The notes under the pieces were generated by a model. It saw nothing but the letters and a program-made list of their open reading frames with translations. It made no database searches and had not been told where the DNA came from. A DNA stretch of 64,000 bases from Oryzias latipes (lineage: Eukaryota; Chordata; Actinopteri; Beloniformes; Adrianichthyidae), in the NCBI RefSeq assembly GCF_002234675.1, contig NC_019871.2:14602331-14666330 (forward strand), in the 5' to 3' direction. Positions 1 to 17,954 of the stretch are shown piece by piece. The position numbers and the translations under genes are program-made. Positions within the stretch are counted from its first letter, which is position 1. Each line of letters starts with the position of its first letter.

Positions 1-2560
1 ACAAAATAAATATATGCACAGCATAGTTTCAAAAACTCTGATATGCTCCAAAACCTTTGAAGCCACTTAGATGAGTCGTGAAACATTTCAAGACAGAAAA
101 TGTTAGGTCCAAGTGTCAAGACTCAACTTTAAGACAACAACTGCATAGTCATACACTTTAATTAACTTCTAATGGGGAGTTTTTTTTTTCTTGTTGACGT
201 AAGTGTCAAAGCTTCACCTCTACTATTATCTTAGAAAGCATCTTTACTGCTCTTCTACACCGTTTCTTAAGAGCCCAGGCTTTGGTGACGTCACGTTAGG
301 CCAAGGAGGTGACTACAGTACATACAGCAAAGATGCAGGTCCACTTATTACAAACCGAGTCATGTGACCACACCTGTTTTCCATACCAGTAGTGCAGAGA
401 GATGCTCACAAGTCAAAATAAAATGTTTATAAGTCAAAGTCCACTGGAATACGTGGAGGAGCTGTTGTTGCATGGGGCTTTTTGGAGCTTTTTGAGTGTA
501 AGCTGAGAACTAAATTACAGAGGTTTAAAGCAGAGCCAGGAGGTTGGTTGAAGGTGATCCGCACACTCAGCTGCAAATCCACTCTTACTATTGCACAGGT
601 GTTGCACACCTGGGCCTTTGGATGTCCCCACAAGCCATAGATTAGCCTACCTGTGAGGTCAGTGACCCTTTCTTGTCTTTCAAAGGTGGAATTAGAGCAA
701 ATTAGCATGTTCTTGTAATTTTCAAAGTTCTTTGAAGTAAAGATATTTTTCCATAGCTGCCAACTTCCTTTCCTCAAATGTCTGTTATTTTATTTATTTA
801 TTTTTTGGCTAGATCTGTTTGGGACAGTTTATTATAAAACATTTCAAAGAAGATTTGCTCGTGGTTCTGTTTTTGAGTTTCTGGGCGTTTGGATGTGGTG
901 GTCAGAGATATCACCCACCACAACCCCTAGCATCATTTCGTCATGGCGACGGTTATCTTTCACCAATGTTTGCTGCAGGACAGACCGGCAGAAACTTGCA
1001 AGAAAATCATTTGCTCGTTCATCATAATTTCAATTCATAATTCATTACCAAGAGGTTCCATTGATTTACACAACAGCATCAACTTTTTTTGAACCTATTT
1101 TTGTTTAGTGTTTGTTACAGCAAAATGCCATCGTTTGTCTACAGTTAAAAGAGATTTTCCATCATAATTATTCTTTCAGCCAAAGATCTGATGAAAAAAT
1201 GCAAGTACAGTAATGCAAGTTTTCTTTTCTGAGATAAGGGTGAGTATCTAATATAGGATCTTTTCTGTGAGAAAATTGTACTCTCAGCCTTTTCACAGGT
1301 ATGAGAACAAAAAGAGAAAGATGGAAAGGACTCATGTTTGTGCCTGAGGGAGGTGAAGGAAACTATTGAGCTTCTGAGAATGCAGATAAGCTCTAATGTA
1401 GGAAACCAAGTGGAAAACAAAGCAGTTGAAAAGAGAAATGACAGTATTAATAATAATCAGAATGCATTCCCTCCTCAGAACAAAGATACTTTATTTAAAT
1501 GCTGTTTAGAGTGACATGTTGATGGTGCTGAGGCTATAAAGAGTGCAGTGGCTTCCTGTTCAGACAAAGAGTTCTAACAGTAAATGAGCTTTGCTTTTAA
1601 GCAAACATTTGCATTTGTAAACCATAGTGTTTTTTATGGAGTCTTTTGATTTTTGTGCTTACAAATTCAAAATCAGCAGAACATTCTGTAAATGAGTATA
1701 CTTTTTTTTGTAACAGCCAAGCTAACAAACGTCCCACATTTAACTTTTTTTTTGTATCCCTGAGGACCTAAAAACATAATCTTCACAGCAGATCATTATG
1801 AATTCCACATACTGCAAATGACATCATGCAAAGATTCCTTAACAAGTTACATCCAGTATGCGTGCATTCTGACATTGTGATTGATGGACTCAACTAGGCC
1901 AAAAGGAGGGGAAACATCAGGGCATGCAGCTAATTGAAATATCATGTGAAAATATCTTTCTTCTTGTGATTTAGCAACATTTTGCAGCATCTAACTGCAA
2001 GCTTTGACACAAATAGCTGATTAAAAACAGGAGAACAACAACTTGGCGAGGATACATTGGAGATAAGCCGTGAGAAAGAATGTTTTCAAAGAAAGAGCTT
2101 GCTTCAGTCGCTGTAGATGGCAACTTTTTCTTGCCAAGCAAAAGTGTTGTCGTTTTTCAAGCTGGTGCAGTGAAGGTAGTAAATGGTTTACTGACGTATT
2201 AACTGTTGGGTTCAACTTACTGCAGACAGTAGGGCAATTCAAAAGACACATCTGGATTCAGAGAAAAGTGGGCCACAGCTATATATGAAATGTTAGAAGT
2301 TGTATGTGATGCGTGGTTATTCACAAAAAAACCCTCCAAACTTTCTTCCAGGGTTCTGGTTTACATTTAGGAAACTATGTTATGCAGAAACTTTGATTGT
2401 GAGTTGATTACTAAAGTGCATGTAAGCACACATTAAAAGAACAGTGTGGATTTAGATCGAGGTTTTTTATAGTTTTGAGGCAGCAAGAAAAAAGAAGTCC
2501 AAGAAAAGAGAAAGGGTGACAAAAACCACAGCAAAGAACAGAACACCTCCAGCACCCGCA
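1..2560. other. Intergenic, no supported gene
   Basis: AT-rich DNA with scattered short open frames. The longest (116 codons, minus strand, 427-777) is described separately. No frame shows a recognisable domain, and no run of splice-bounded exons was found. T-runs and plain low-complexity patches occur throughout. Confidence 0.5.
427..777 (-). other. Unidentified open frame, possible terminal exon
   Basis: An open frame of 116 codons on the minus strand that ends in PVDFDL before a TAA. It contains a Cys-rich patch (VCNTCAIVRVDL) and a basic Ser/Lys stretch near the C terminus. Unlike most chance frames here it is not low in complexity, so it could be the last exon of a minus-strand gene or a decayed gene fragment. 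No clear canonical poly(A) signal follows the stop, no upstream exon was found, and I do not recognise the family. Chance is still the simplest explanation. Confidence 0.15.
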
Positions 2561-2569
2561 AGGTCCACA

Positions 2570-2910
2570 CAAATCCAGGCTACTCTGAAGTTTGCTGGAG
2601 AAAATCCCAAAAATTCAGAGATGAGATGAGTCAAACTGCGGTGGTCAGATGAGACCTGAATTGGACTCTTTGGCATCAAATCAACTCGCTGTGTTTGAAG
2701 GACGACTGCTGTTTGTGATCTAGAGAACTGTCAGCTGTCAGATGGAAAAAAATACTTTTTTCCAAAAGTGGAAGAATGGACAGGGCTACAACCCGTCAAA
2801 TCCCGAGTCAAAACCTTTTTTTTTTTCAGACGGGTCTCTAAAAAATGGATTCATGGTTGGTCGTAAAGCAAGGTGGTGATTCTAAACATACAACAAAGGC
2901 AACAAATGAG
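2570..2910 (+). mobile_element. Decayed Tc1/mariner-like transposase remnant
   Basis: Translation in shifting frames gives pieces typical of Tc1-like transposases: LKFAGENP, then WSDET followed by a stop codon and IGLFG, then a late piece GGDSKHTTKA that matches the conserved NDPKHTSKA block. Several stops and frameshifts separate the pieces, so the copy is dead. No terminal inverted repeats could be placed, and the third catalytic block is not visible. Confidence 0.6.
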
Positions 2911-3159
2911 CAGATATATTCTTTTTTAAAAATCTTTAGGGGGAAGGATATGGACAAACTTCATACACAAAACTTTATTGTAACAGGAAATCTGCATATT
3001 TACTTGGACAAAATCCTTCCGGATGTGTCTTTAACGCATAAGGAATGATTTTGTCCTCCTATACTAATGTTTACTAAGGTATAAGGTTTACTAAGATGCA
3101 ATGCATGTATTTCACTCTAATAGACAAGTCAATTTCTAACCTTTGGAAGTCTATTTTTG

Positions 3160-3364
3160 TAGTTGTGCAATCTTAGATGACCCCACCCTTACTTTGACGT
3201 GTTATTCCTACCATGACAAAGGTGGATAAAGGTGGAAAGATTTCATGTAATCCATGGAAACCATTGCAGATCACAAATCATTGAAGAAAAAAGGTTCAGC
3301 TCACTGTCTAGTGGGTCTAGATGACCCAACTCCCAACGTTAAAGTGCCTAGGATAGCACAAGGG
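3160..3364 (+). repeat. MITE copy 1 (TTAA-type, about 205 bp)
   Basis: This is a diverged copy of the element at 60243-60449, in the same orientation and alignable along its whole length. The right end reads ATAGCACAAGGG followed by TTAA. The left end is a worn inverted version (GTTGTGCAATCTTAG). The CCCTTGTG-type end beside TTAA fits a piggyBac-type non-autonomous element, although the left TTAA is lost. The class assignment is an inference. Confidence 0.65.
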
Positions 3365-4449
3365 TTAATCTGTCTCCCCTCATTTGATTGTCAGTGGGTC
3401 AAACAGCAAAGTCAGCATGGGAAAAAAAACAACAGCAGATGTTGCAACCCCAACAAACAAACAGCATCAAACTCTTTTTCCTGCTTCAAACACCTGACAG
3501 GCGACCTTTGGCTCCCCTGCTCTCCCTCCAGGCTGCTGTTTGACATTGTGATAAGAGAGCAGAATTTGATGTAGAGGTGAAGTGAACTGCGTTTGAGCCC
3601 TGCTGGTGGAAGATATATGGAGGATGCCGCTGGGGCTGGGAGAATTATCTACCATCGATGAGGTCAGCAGGATTTTTCCACAATAGATCCTGACCTCCGA
3701 TCTCTCACGCCCACATCCACACCTTAGCTCGCCTCATGCTGCTTGCTGTCAGGAGCCCTCTCTCTTGAAAGCTCAAAAAGAGACAGAGCTGAAGACTTGA
3801 ACAGAAAATACTTTGAGAATTGCGACCAGGCTGAAGTGTGTTTCTCAATAACAGTTTTGAACTCTTTTATAATGCTCTTGATGTTTTGAGTTACAGCAGT
3901 GTTTCTTAATTCTCATTTAAAAGGATCATAAATCCAAAGTTCAGCCATCCAGCTCATGTGGAATAGATTTGGTGTTCTTTCCACTTACTGAACATGTAAG
4001 GAGTTGATATCTGGCAGTTCGGTTCTGAATTCGTAATTTCTCACTGGAGCACAGCGATCTCGAGGGAAGCTTTAATGGACGAGGATTATCAATGTGACCA
4101 AACACACAAACAACCAAGAAACTGGCTCACAACATTTATAGCAGCAATGCTGTTGATGAAGAGACATTTCTACACTAAAAGAAATTTAATTCCTCAAATC
4201 ACAATGAGAGCAAACAACTCTTTCTTCTTGTATTGCAGAGTGAAATGTATCTTCTTTTAATCCTAATATGCATTTCATATCTTCACTAAAGATCAATCTT
4301 AGTTAACAAATTAAAGAACCATGCTACATACAACCTCATTAGAAATACTTTGAGTGTTATGTGCATTATCAATTTTCAACAGCTTTAGGACAAAATAAAA
4401 ATGAAAAGCTCAGATCAGTTTCTAAAATAAAATTAAATTTAAAAAAACT

Positions 4450-4720
4450 TATGGTGTAATTAGACTGGACACATTTAGTTCATTTAAAGTGAACCAGAGT
4501 TTGTTTCCCCTGATAATCCTGAACAAATTTTCTGTCTGAATGCACCCAAGCAGACCCTGGTCCGGGACCAGGAACCACTCTCTGACCTATCTTTGGAGGT
4601 GTTTTTGGTTTGTTTCCAATCGGACTGAGCTTTGGTTCGCTCTGAGATTCCTCAGTCTGAATACAAACTGTTCCTGGAGTGGAGCAACTGAACCAAAACA
4701 GCCACCGTAATCGGGAATAG
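4450..4720. repeat. Possible dispersed repeat
   Basis: This stretch has the style of teleost interspersed repeats (GTGAACCAGAG, GGTCCGGGACCAGGAACC). Short related strings (AAGTGAACCAAA) recur near 41.80-42.01 kb. No ends or target duplications were found. Confidence 0.25.
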
Positions 4721-5102
4721 AGTAGGACTGTAGAAACAAATAACCAGCAGACAAATATAAGGCAACGATTCTCGTGCTGTCAAACAGTGCTATCCAACTG
4801 TTACTTGTCAGAACATTTATTTTAACAAAGCTGAAAACGCTTTACGTGCATTTCTGTATCTCGTTAAACGGTATGCGCCCGATACAGCATGACGTCATCC
4901 CAAAAGCTATTGTAGTTACTCAGAAATTCTTTTAAAATAAAGCCATAACACCACAACGATGAGACACAGCAAGTCATTGAAATGTGATCGGATAAATGCA
5001 GGCTTATTCAGACAACTTTTAACGTGATACACATTGCTTCTCACTGTTTTCCCGGCAATCTTTATGTCGTCATGACTCAAATCCAACAGTGCCAGATGTG
5101 TC

Positions 5103-5746
5103 CCCCTGCTAAAGCCCGTATATGTGCAGGCCCGTATTAAGTTTGCTAGACATCATTTGGATGATCCACAAGAAGATTGGAAGAATGTCCTATGGTCAGA
5201 TGAAACCAAAATAGAACTTTTTGGTCAGAACTTTACTCGTCATGTTTGGAGGAGAAAGAGTGAGCTGTATCCAAAAAACACCATACCTACTGTAAAGCAT
5301 GGGGGTGGAAACAACATGCTAAGGGGCTGTTTTTCAGCAAAGGGACCAGGACGACTGATCTGTTCAAAGGAAAGACTGAATGGAACATCAGATTTTGAGC
5401 GCAAACCTCCTTCCATCAGAAGGGCATTGAAGATGAAACGTGGTTGGGTCTTTCAGCGTCACAACGATCCCAAACACAAACGCCCGGTTGATGAAGGAGT
5501 GGCTTCGTAAAAAGCAATTCAAGGTCCTGGAGTTGCCTAACCAGTCTCTAGATCTCATCCCCACAGAAAATCTATGGAGTGAGTTGAAAGTCTGTGATGT
5601 CCAAAGACAGCATCACTGCTCTAGAGGAGATCTGCAAGGAGGAATGGGCCAAAATACCAGCAACAGTTTGTGAAAACCTTGTGAAGACTCACAGAAAAAG
5701 TTTGACTGCTGTCACTGCCAACAAAGAGTATACAACAAGGTTTTGA
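5103..5746 (+). pseudogene. Tc1-like transposase pseudogene (5'-truncated)
   Basis: This is the C-terminal two thirds of a Tc1-type DD34E transposase. It begins near [19 protein letters not shown], then shows [11 protein letters not shown] (first Asp), RHNDPKHK (second Asp, with a changed flank) and DLIPTENLW (the Glu block). It ends with [17 protein letters not shown] and a TGA at 5744. The frame shifts near 5480 between the DPKH and ENLW blocks, and the N-terminal DNA-binding domain is absent. The copy is therefore inactive. About 190 bp of typical Tc1 3' sequence follows. Confidence 0.85.
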
Positions 5747-5935
5747 GTTGAACTTTTGTTATTGACCATCTACTTATTTTAACAATCAGACAATAGGATT
5801 TTCTGGATTTCTTTTGTCATTTTGTCTGTCATAGTTGAGGTATAACTATGCTGAAAATTACAGGCCTTTCTCATCTTTTCAAGTGGGAGAACTTGCACAG
5901 TTGGTGGTTGACTATATTCTTTTTTATCCCATAGT
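5103..5935 (+). mobile_element. Truncated Tc1-like DNA transposon
   Basis: The transposase remnant is followed by a standard teleost Tc1 3' region: TTATTGACCATCTACTTATT, then CATAGTTGAGGTATAACTATG, then ACTTGCACAGTTGGTGGTTG, ending near TCCCATAGTA at about 5935. The end fits a terminal repeat next to a TA target site. The 5' half and left terminal repeat are missing. Confidence 0.75.
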
Positions 5936-6732
5936 AGGTTATTTTTTTGCTTTGTGTTATATTATTTGTTGTGATGAGCAAATTGAACCCAAATTTTTTT
6001 ATCAAAGCCCTGCCCATACTCTTCATGAAACTCCAATATGGAGTCGGAGCATGACCTAAGTCATCTAAGCTCTACTCTGTTTGCTATAAATTTAGTTAGA
6101 TACACTAGACTTTAAATGCAAAGATGCCACAAAAAGCTAATGTCCCTATCCAGTGTCATATCACCTCTACAGGCTTTTAGAACCGTGTTATTTTACCACA
6201 CAAATGAACCAGAGGGCTGATTTAAACTTCAACTAAAAATGTGTCCTCAGTGTTACGTTTCACTTGGACTGTTGGTATTTTGGAGGTTTTCTAGACCATA
6301 GTGCTCAGGGACAGTAGTCTATTCTTTTCTACTCAGTGAGCCCTCCCATTCATGACCACCTGCAGTGTGAACCTACAATGAGAGGATTAAAGAAATACAG
6401 AATACACACAGGACTGTTCAAATCTGTCTAAACGTATCATAAGGGTGCAATGTTGATTTCATTTACTTGCTGGAAGAGATTTTTCTTTTCTGACTTTTTA
6501 TACATCTAAAGTTGATAACATGCTTAAAGCTAACAAATATTGGCATAAGATTGTACTTGTTGTTTTGAGTGGTAATTTTCTCGTTAGTTGAATGCTGATT
6601 CTCCTTGCCTTGTGTTCTCCCTGAAATGCTTTAAAGCCTGCTGGGCTTACAATGTTTGTGCAAAAATCAAGCAATGTGCGGTGGAGTGGAAACTGAAGTG
6701 GATGTCATGGTGTGCAGAAAAGGAGTTGCACT

Positions 6733-6777
6733 CACGCACACACACACCCGCACACACACACACACACACACACACAT
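6733..6777. repeat. CA microsatellite
   Basis: A (CA)n tract interrupted by one CCG unit. Confidence 0.9.
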
Positions 6778-8265
6778 ACTACTGTGCAGAGTATATGAAC
6801 ATTAATGCACCCCCACCTGCCAGAATCAGACAGATGTGGTTTGTTTTCCACTTCGACTCACGTCGGTCAGTCTGAGAAGGTTTTGATTGGAAGGTTTTAG
6901 ATCTTGCAAGGGCTCTGACGGTACAGCCTTTTCAGTCTAAATACATGCCTCTGCCTTTTTAAAGTACTTTGTCATGTTTCAGGTCATCAATCTATTAAGA
7001 TGTTGCGTTTGTTCCCGACGTGTCGTATTTTAATGGGCCTTACTTCATGTCTTTTATGTCTGCCCGTTTAACAGCAGGTCATCAGGAATCTCCTGGTGTT
7101 TCTTGGGTGTCACAAAAGCCTTTGGCGTTTGCAGCGATACCAGCAAACCACAGAGTTTACCTGTTTAAAGAAATGATTCATTCAAATTGTGCTCTGGAAA
7201 ATGAGTCAGTGTTTGCTGTAAACGGTTTAAATCATGAGGGGTTTACATGGGGCTTCCCAGATGTGCTCATCAGGAAGACTGCTGCTTTGATCCTGGGTCA
7301 GAAACCACCTTCAGTACAAGAAAAGATCTTTTTTTAATGCAATAATTTTCTTCTACTTATGTACGACACGTCTCCTTGACTGTCTTTGAACTCGACAGGC
7401 CTTTACACCATTCTGAAGTGCCAGCGAGAGAACATTTGACTCTTAAATCTACATACAATCGTGTTGTTTGTGGTGTGGCCAAAACAAATACCTGCCTCGG
7501 TGACGACACCTGAAAGACAAGGACAAAGGGGAAACACAGACACAATGTGCATGAAGGCTCACACAAAGGAAAACACCAGAAGTAAAAGCCTTCCTGAGTT
7601 TTTTTTTTTTTTTTTTTTTTTGAAGCCCTCCTTGGGAAAACATCCGTGCCCCCACACGATGCTGAGCCTTATGTTTCCTTTTACCTTTAATCTCAGTGAA
7701 AAGAGCTTTTAACAAGGCTGGGGAGGATGAGTGGATCTGCTAAAGAGGAACAAAGGCAGGGAGGAACTCTAAGGGATAGTGGAGGGAGGGAGACTCTGTA
7801 ATTTATCACCTGCTGCCTTTGAGCAGTCCTGTGTTTCCCGCTCTGGGCTCTTTGTGAGTTTGTGTATACCTAAATACAGGCACCGTAAAGTGATGAATGA
7901 TATGAGCAGGAAGAAGTATTGTTCATTCCTAAAACACCTTAAAAGATCATCTATGAATAAGTATTTCTAATAAAGTTTGTTTTTGTTTTTTGTAAAAAAC
8001 AACAACAACAACACCTTCAACATTTGTCTATCTATAGGTTTTGACATATCAACTTTATTAATGAGAAATATTATAGTCTGACTTTAAACAGAGGCACCAA
8101 CTGCATCCATTTTCAGCAAAAAGGCGTGAACAATAAAAAATTAATGTATCAGAAATAGAAAAAAGTTGTGCAAAATAAAGCCTCATGCACCACAGAAATA
8201 GTCATAACATTGCAGGATTTGGTGAACATTTCTAATACTGCCGGTGTGCCTTTTGCTGTCATTTC

Positions 8266-8279
8266 CTGCCACCTTGTGG
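8266..8279 (-). promoter_or_regulatory. CTCF-like motif
   Basis: On the minus strand the sequence reads CCACAAGGTGGCAG, which fits the CTCF core CCACNAGGTGGCAG at every position. It lies about 2.6 kb upstream of the rab4b start codon. Occupancy cannot be judged from sequence. Confidence 0.45.
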
Positions 8280-10866
8280 CTTTGCTTTGTACATGCATTC
8301 AGGTTTAGAACACATTGAGACCCTGCATCACAGAGAGTTCACCCACTTATGTTTGTTTTCTCAAATATACAGTCAGCTTCCTCCCAAATCAATTACTGGT
8401 GATGAGTTTGAATGTTTTTTGCTGAAAATGCAAAAGGAAGTTTGCAAAAGTTAAAAAAATTAAGACTGAAAAAGATCCTTAAACCACCAAGTGACTTCAT
8501 GGAGTAGCTGAAAAACACCTGACTGATGCTGAACCGTAAGTGAATAAATCGATTTATATTCCCACAATCCAACCACGTTGATCTGTCTGAGGCAATTTGT
8601 TAATTGAATCAGCGAAACATTACAAAATCCTTTACATGAATCAATAATTGACATTAGAAAATACCATTTGGATTGAGATATGGTGGGTTTATTTTATAAT
8701 GTAAAAACGAGTAAACAAGTTAGGCTATCTCTGTTTTTTTTAATCAAGCTTTTTTCTTAATGATATAGAAAATAAAAACAAAAAAGGTTGAACTCTGGCG
8801 TTTTATGTAGGTTTTTATAAATATCTTGGTTGTTGATGCTTTACTTGAGGTTAGTATTTATTTTTGTCATAAAGTCACGTTTAACTTTGCTCCAGTCCTT
8901 TATGGCAGTCCCATGAGGTCTAAGTTAGGTTTGATCCCCTCAGTTTAATCAAGACAAATATCATCACTTGCCTAAAAACGTGGATTTAATGTCTTCTTCT
9001 CATGGCTCTTGCGCTGTTGTTCCTCTCCAGGTCCCAGCAGCGGCTCTCTGGGGTAGTTGATGTTGGGATTCCTGACCACTGCCTGTACCCCATCTCTGAT
9101 CCATCGTGCTGCATGGGGCATTATTGAGCACCATCAGCTTACCAGCTGCCAAGTGTGTGCTGCAATAACCGTAGTTATCTGCCAGGGTTTTCTTTTCTTC
9201 TTCATTCTTATTTTTTAATCAGTAAAATTCACACTTTCTTTTAGTTAAATGTTTTCCTTTTCTCCATTTTTTTGTTTTTGCCAGCATGCATGCTTATTTT
9301 TCTAAAATGCTTACTTTTTGTTTTATTACCTTTTAACAACCTTTAGTTGACAGTTAGTCTACTAAGACTGCTGGCTCAAAGCCCCGGCTTCAGATAAGTG
9401 GAAGAAAATAAATGAACAACTTTTTGGAGTCCCACTATTCTTAACTGGGGTATTTTTGCTTTGTCATTTTTAAACCATTTTTCTTTATTTATTTAACATT
9501 TTTTAAAGTGATATCTACCAGTGATATCTATCTTTTTTTAACTGAATTCATAAAGATGACAATATTACACTTGACAACAAGAGTCCAAAGTGAGAGATAA
9601 AAAAAATAGTTTTTTTTATTGACTGTAGAAAATCCAAAAACTTTTATGATTAAAAAAAGAAGGAGGGAGGGTTTGGGGAAGAGAAGGAGGGAGTTAAGAA
9701 TGTGTGCCCTGTCTAGGCTACCCCACTTTGGTGGGACACAGCCTGGGTATATAGATAGATATAGAAGATTCCCCAGCTGTTTCGTTTTCTTCTGTTAGTT
9801 TAATTTTGTCCAGAAACATTTTTTTAAGTTACTGCAATAGAGAACTTATTGATATTTTAATTTTAAACCACTGCTAGACTTTTGACCAGTTTCTATTGGT
9901 ATTCTATTTCCAAAATATTGTTTTCTTTTTAAGCCAGACTAAAAGAGTTTCCTGCATATTTTATGTTTATCTTGTGTTTACTCTAAAAACTGCAGCTGTT
10001 TAAACCGTAATTTAGAAGAACCAGAAGATTAAATGTTATCTTTGTAGAAAGACGATTTATTCCTATTCTAATGTTTTCCTTCTTTTAGAAGCGATGTAGT
10101 ATCTTAACCTAAATATTTTGGAAAAATAAACTTTTTTTCTCATTTAAGTATTTTTTTATATTTAAAGGAAATAATGGTTTTATTCTATTAATTTTAATTT
10201 GATATCTTATTCCTATTTAGAGTCTTTCTATATTTTAGAATAACACTGCAACTTGACTATTTTTGATAACCTGCATGACTTTGGGAGAAGTAAAACAATA
10301 TTTCATGTTTTTTGGTTTTTAGATATTAGAAAAATACTACAAAATGGCTCTATTTTAATCAATAATTGTAAAAAAAACAACTAATTTTCTTATTTTAGTG
10401 TTTTTATAGCTTGGAATAATACAAGACAATTGCTCTTTTTTTCATCTGTTTTTGAAAAAGAAATTAATTTGTCTATTTTGACCGTTTCTGAATGTTAGAA
10501 TTAATACTCTAATTTGACTCAATTTTTAATCTATTACTTTTTGGGGGAAATCACATTTCCTATTTTAGATTGTTTTATTTCTAGAAAGGATGCACAAATT
10601 CAGTTTTTTGTTTGTTTTTTCCTGAAAGAAAACCTATTGTCACAAAAAAAACCTAAATAAACCACAGTCCCTGAACGCAGCAAAGCACGAACGCTGATGA
10701 CGTAGCACGCAGCTTCTGTGTTTGGCTGTGGTCGAAGCTCGATAAGGATCAAGGAAATCTCTAGCATCGTTAGATAAACACCCTGAAAAGGTGTTACACA
10801 GCAAACGCGCAACCGTCGCCATACCATAAGACTCCAAAAGGCATCCTTCACACCGCGAGGGGCGAC

Positions 10867-16231
<5,365 letters not shown>

Positions 16232-17655
16232 GGGTCAGGCCACGCCTTAACCTGAGCCTGCAGCCCCACGCGGACAGGACGCCCCCTACAGGTCAGTGAG
16301 CGTTCTTGTCTGAAGTACTTAGACAAAAACAGGCCTCGCATCAACTTTTGGTTTTTGTTTGCTCAGTCCTTCAGTTCAGCTCCAGGTGTTTTGGTGTGTG
16401 TGACCATTCACCCTATAGTCTCACTCACCTTACATCACCTGGATGAGTGAGGTCACAAAGACTCCTACAAGCCCCTGGCCCTCGCTAAGCCTCCTTACCT
16501 GAGGGGGCCATCTTGCCCCTGCATCTAGGATGAAGCATCCCTTCAGTGTGAGCGTGATGGGGACATAAGGACGTGATGTCCTCATCAGTTGCTTACCAGA
16601 CAAGGACGAGTCAACGGTGGTCCATATGGGCTGCTGTTGGTCAACCTTTTGATTTTTATTTCTTTTTTTATTCAGGTTTTAGAAACTTTGCTTTTTGCAC
16701 TTGCACATTTCTGTCTGTAAATTCCTACTGTCACTGTTTGAAGCACTCTTATCTAGCGTCTCCTGACATGACTGATGATGAGCCCAAAATTAAATGTGAT
16801 TGTGGAAACGTTTGTATTTCGAAACATGTATACTTAAAGAAATTGAAAATGATAGAATCTACCACATCCTTTATCCTTTTAAAGTTTTCTTGAACATTGA
16901 ACCTGCTAACTATTGAATGTAAAGTGAGCCTCAGCTGGATGTTGTCTCTAAAGGCTGGAATCTGTATTTTTATTTGGTTTGCATTCAAAGTGTATATGTG
17001 AATATATAAAGAGTTTTACAAATTGTGAATTTATAGTTAGAATTCCTAATGATTCCACCTTTTCAACACATTTTGTTTACTCAGTTCACTGTGTAGCTTA
17101 AGAAGCACGAAAATAATATTTTTATTCCATTTAAAATCCCAAAGTCCCAAACGTACTTATTTATATATAAAATCTCTTTTTTTTTTTGGCCTGCCGCTGC
17201 TGGATTTTCTTTTTCCTCAACCTACTTTTGAATCACTTTCTACAAACACATGCAGCACAAGGGATGATCCTACAAACGACAGCAGGTTGTGCTTTGTTTT
17301 TGTAGATCCCCCTCTATTAAGGTTGGCTTTTCCCCAAACGTTGCCGATTGGAAGGGATGCACAGGAAGTGATGACTCTATCCTTGTAAGTCATCGTTGCC
17401 CTTCAGGTTTGTTTTCTAAACAGGCCTTTAGAGAAGGGGAGAAGAAAAAAGTGTGCGTGTGTGCACACTGAAGGGTAACTATAATATAGAACTGTCCAAA
17501 GTATGTAGAGTCCATTCGCAGGTATTTGGGGTTTTCCTCCTCTGAAAGTGCACTTTTATTTTCAAAATGTCATGTATGTTTTGTTTATATACTGTATCAA
17601 AAGAATTGTACATTTTATTTTAAAAGTCTAAGTAATAAAGATTTTGATTGTAGAG
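16232..17655 (+). other. rab4b: rab4b 3' untranslated region
   Basis: Non-coding sequence after the TAG at 16229. It runs to a canonical AATAAA at 17634-17639, with cleavage expected some 15-20 bases later. The 3' limit is predicted from the signal only; alternative sites or an intron in the UTR cannot be excluded. Confidence 0.6.
17634..17639 (+). terminator. Poly(A) signal of rab4b
   Basis: AATAAA about 1.4 kb after the rab4b stop. It is followed by GT/T-rich sequence and is the last canonical plus-strand signal before the opposing ap2s1 transcript end. Confidence 0.65.
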
Positions 17656-17874
17656 GGTTTCTCCTCCTTTGAGCCACTTGCCTCAAAAGGTTTCCAGCTT
17701 TGTTAGGATATCAGAAGGCTTATGTAATGAGTAAATAAATACAGGTCGTTTTTCTAATTAGTTTAATGCTCTTAAGTTGAAAGATTAAGTGGTTTAATGA
17801 AGCTGAAATAGATATATTGACTGGTTTATTGACCCGAGACTGGCTTGAGATGACATCACATTCATGTTACTGTT

Positions 17875-17893
17875 TGGCCACTAGATGGTGCTG
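17875..17893 (+). promoter_or_regulatory. CTCF-like motif between convergent genes
   Basis: TGGCCACTAGATGGTGCTG fits the long CTCF core (CCASYAGRKGGCRS type) with minor departures. It lies in the roughly 300-bp gap between the predicted poly(A) sites of rab4b and ap2s1. Confidence 0.45.
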
Positions 17894-17954
17894 CCAGAAT
17901 TTAAATGTATTTTTTATAACACTGTACACATTTTCTTTGAAGAAATAACAGAAA

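Larger units (their letters stand above)
5936..10866. other. Intergenic region upstream of rab4b
   Basis: No gene supported. It holds a CA microsatellite (6733-6777), a 23-base T run (7599-7621), a CTCF-like motif (8266-8279) and AT-rich low-complexity DNA at 9.2-10.6 kb. Open frames at 7.0-8.0 kb have no recognisable domain. Confidence 0.5.

Noticed and set aside
5124..5510. Active Tc1 transposase gene
   Set aside because: The frame breaks before the Glu block and the N-terminal domain is absent.
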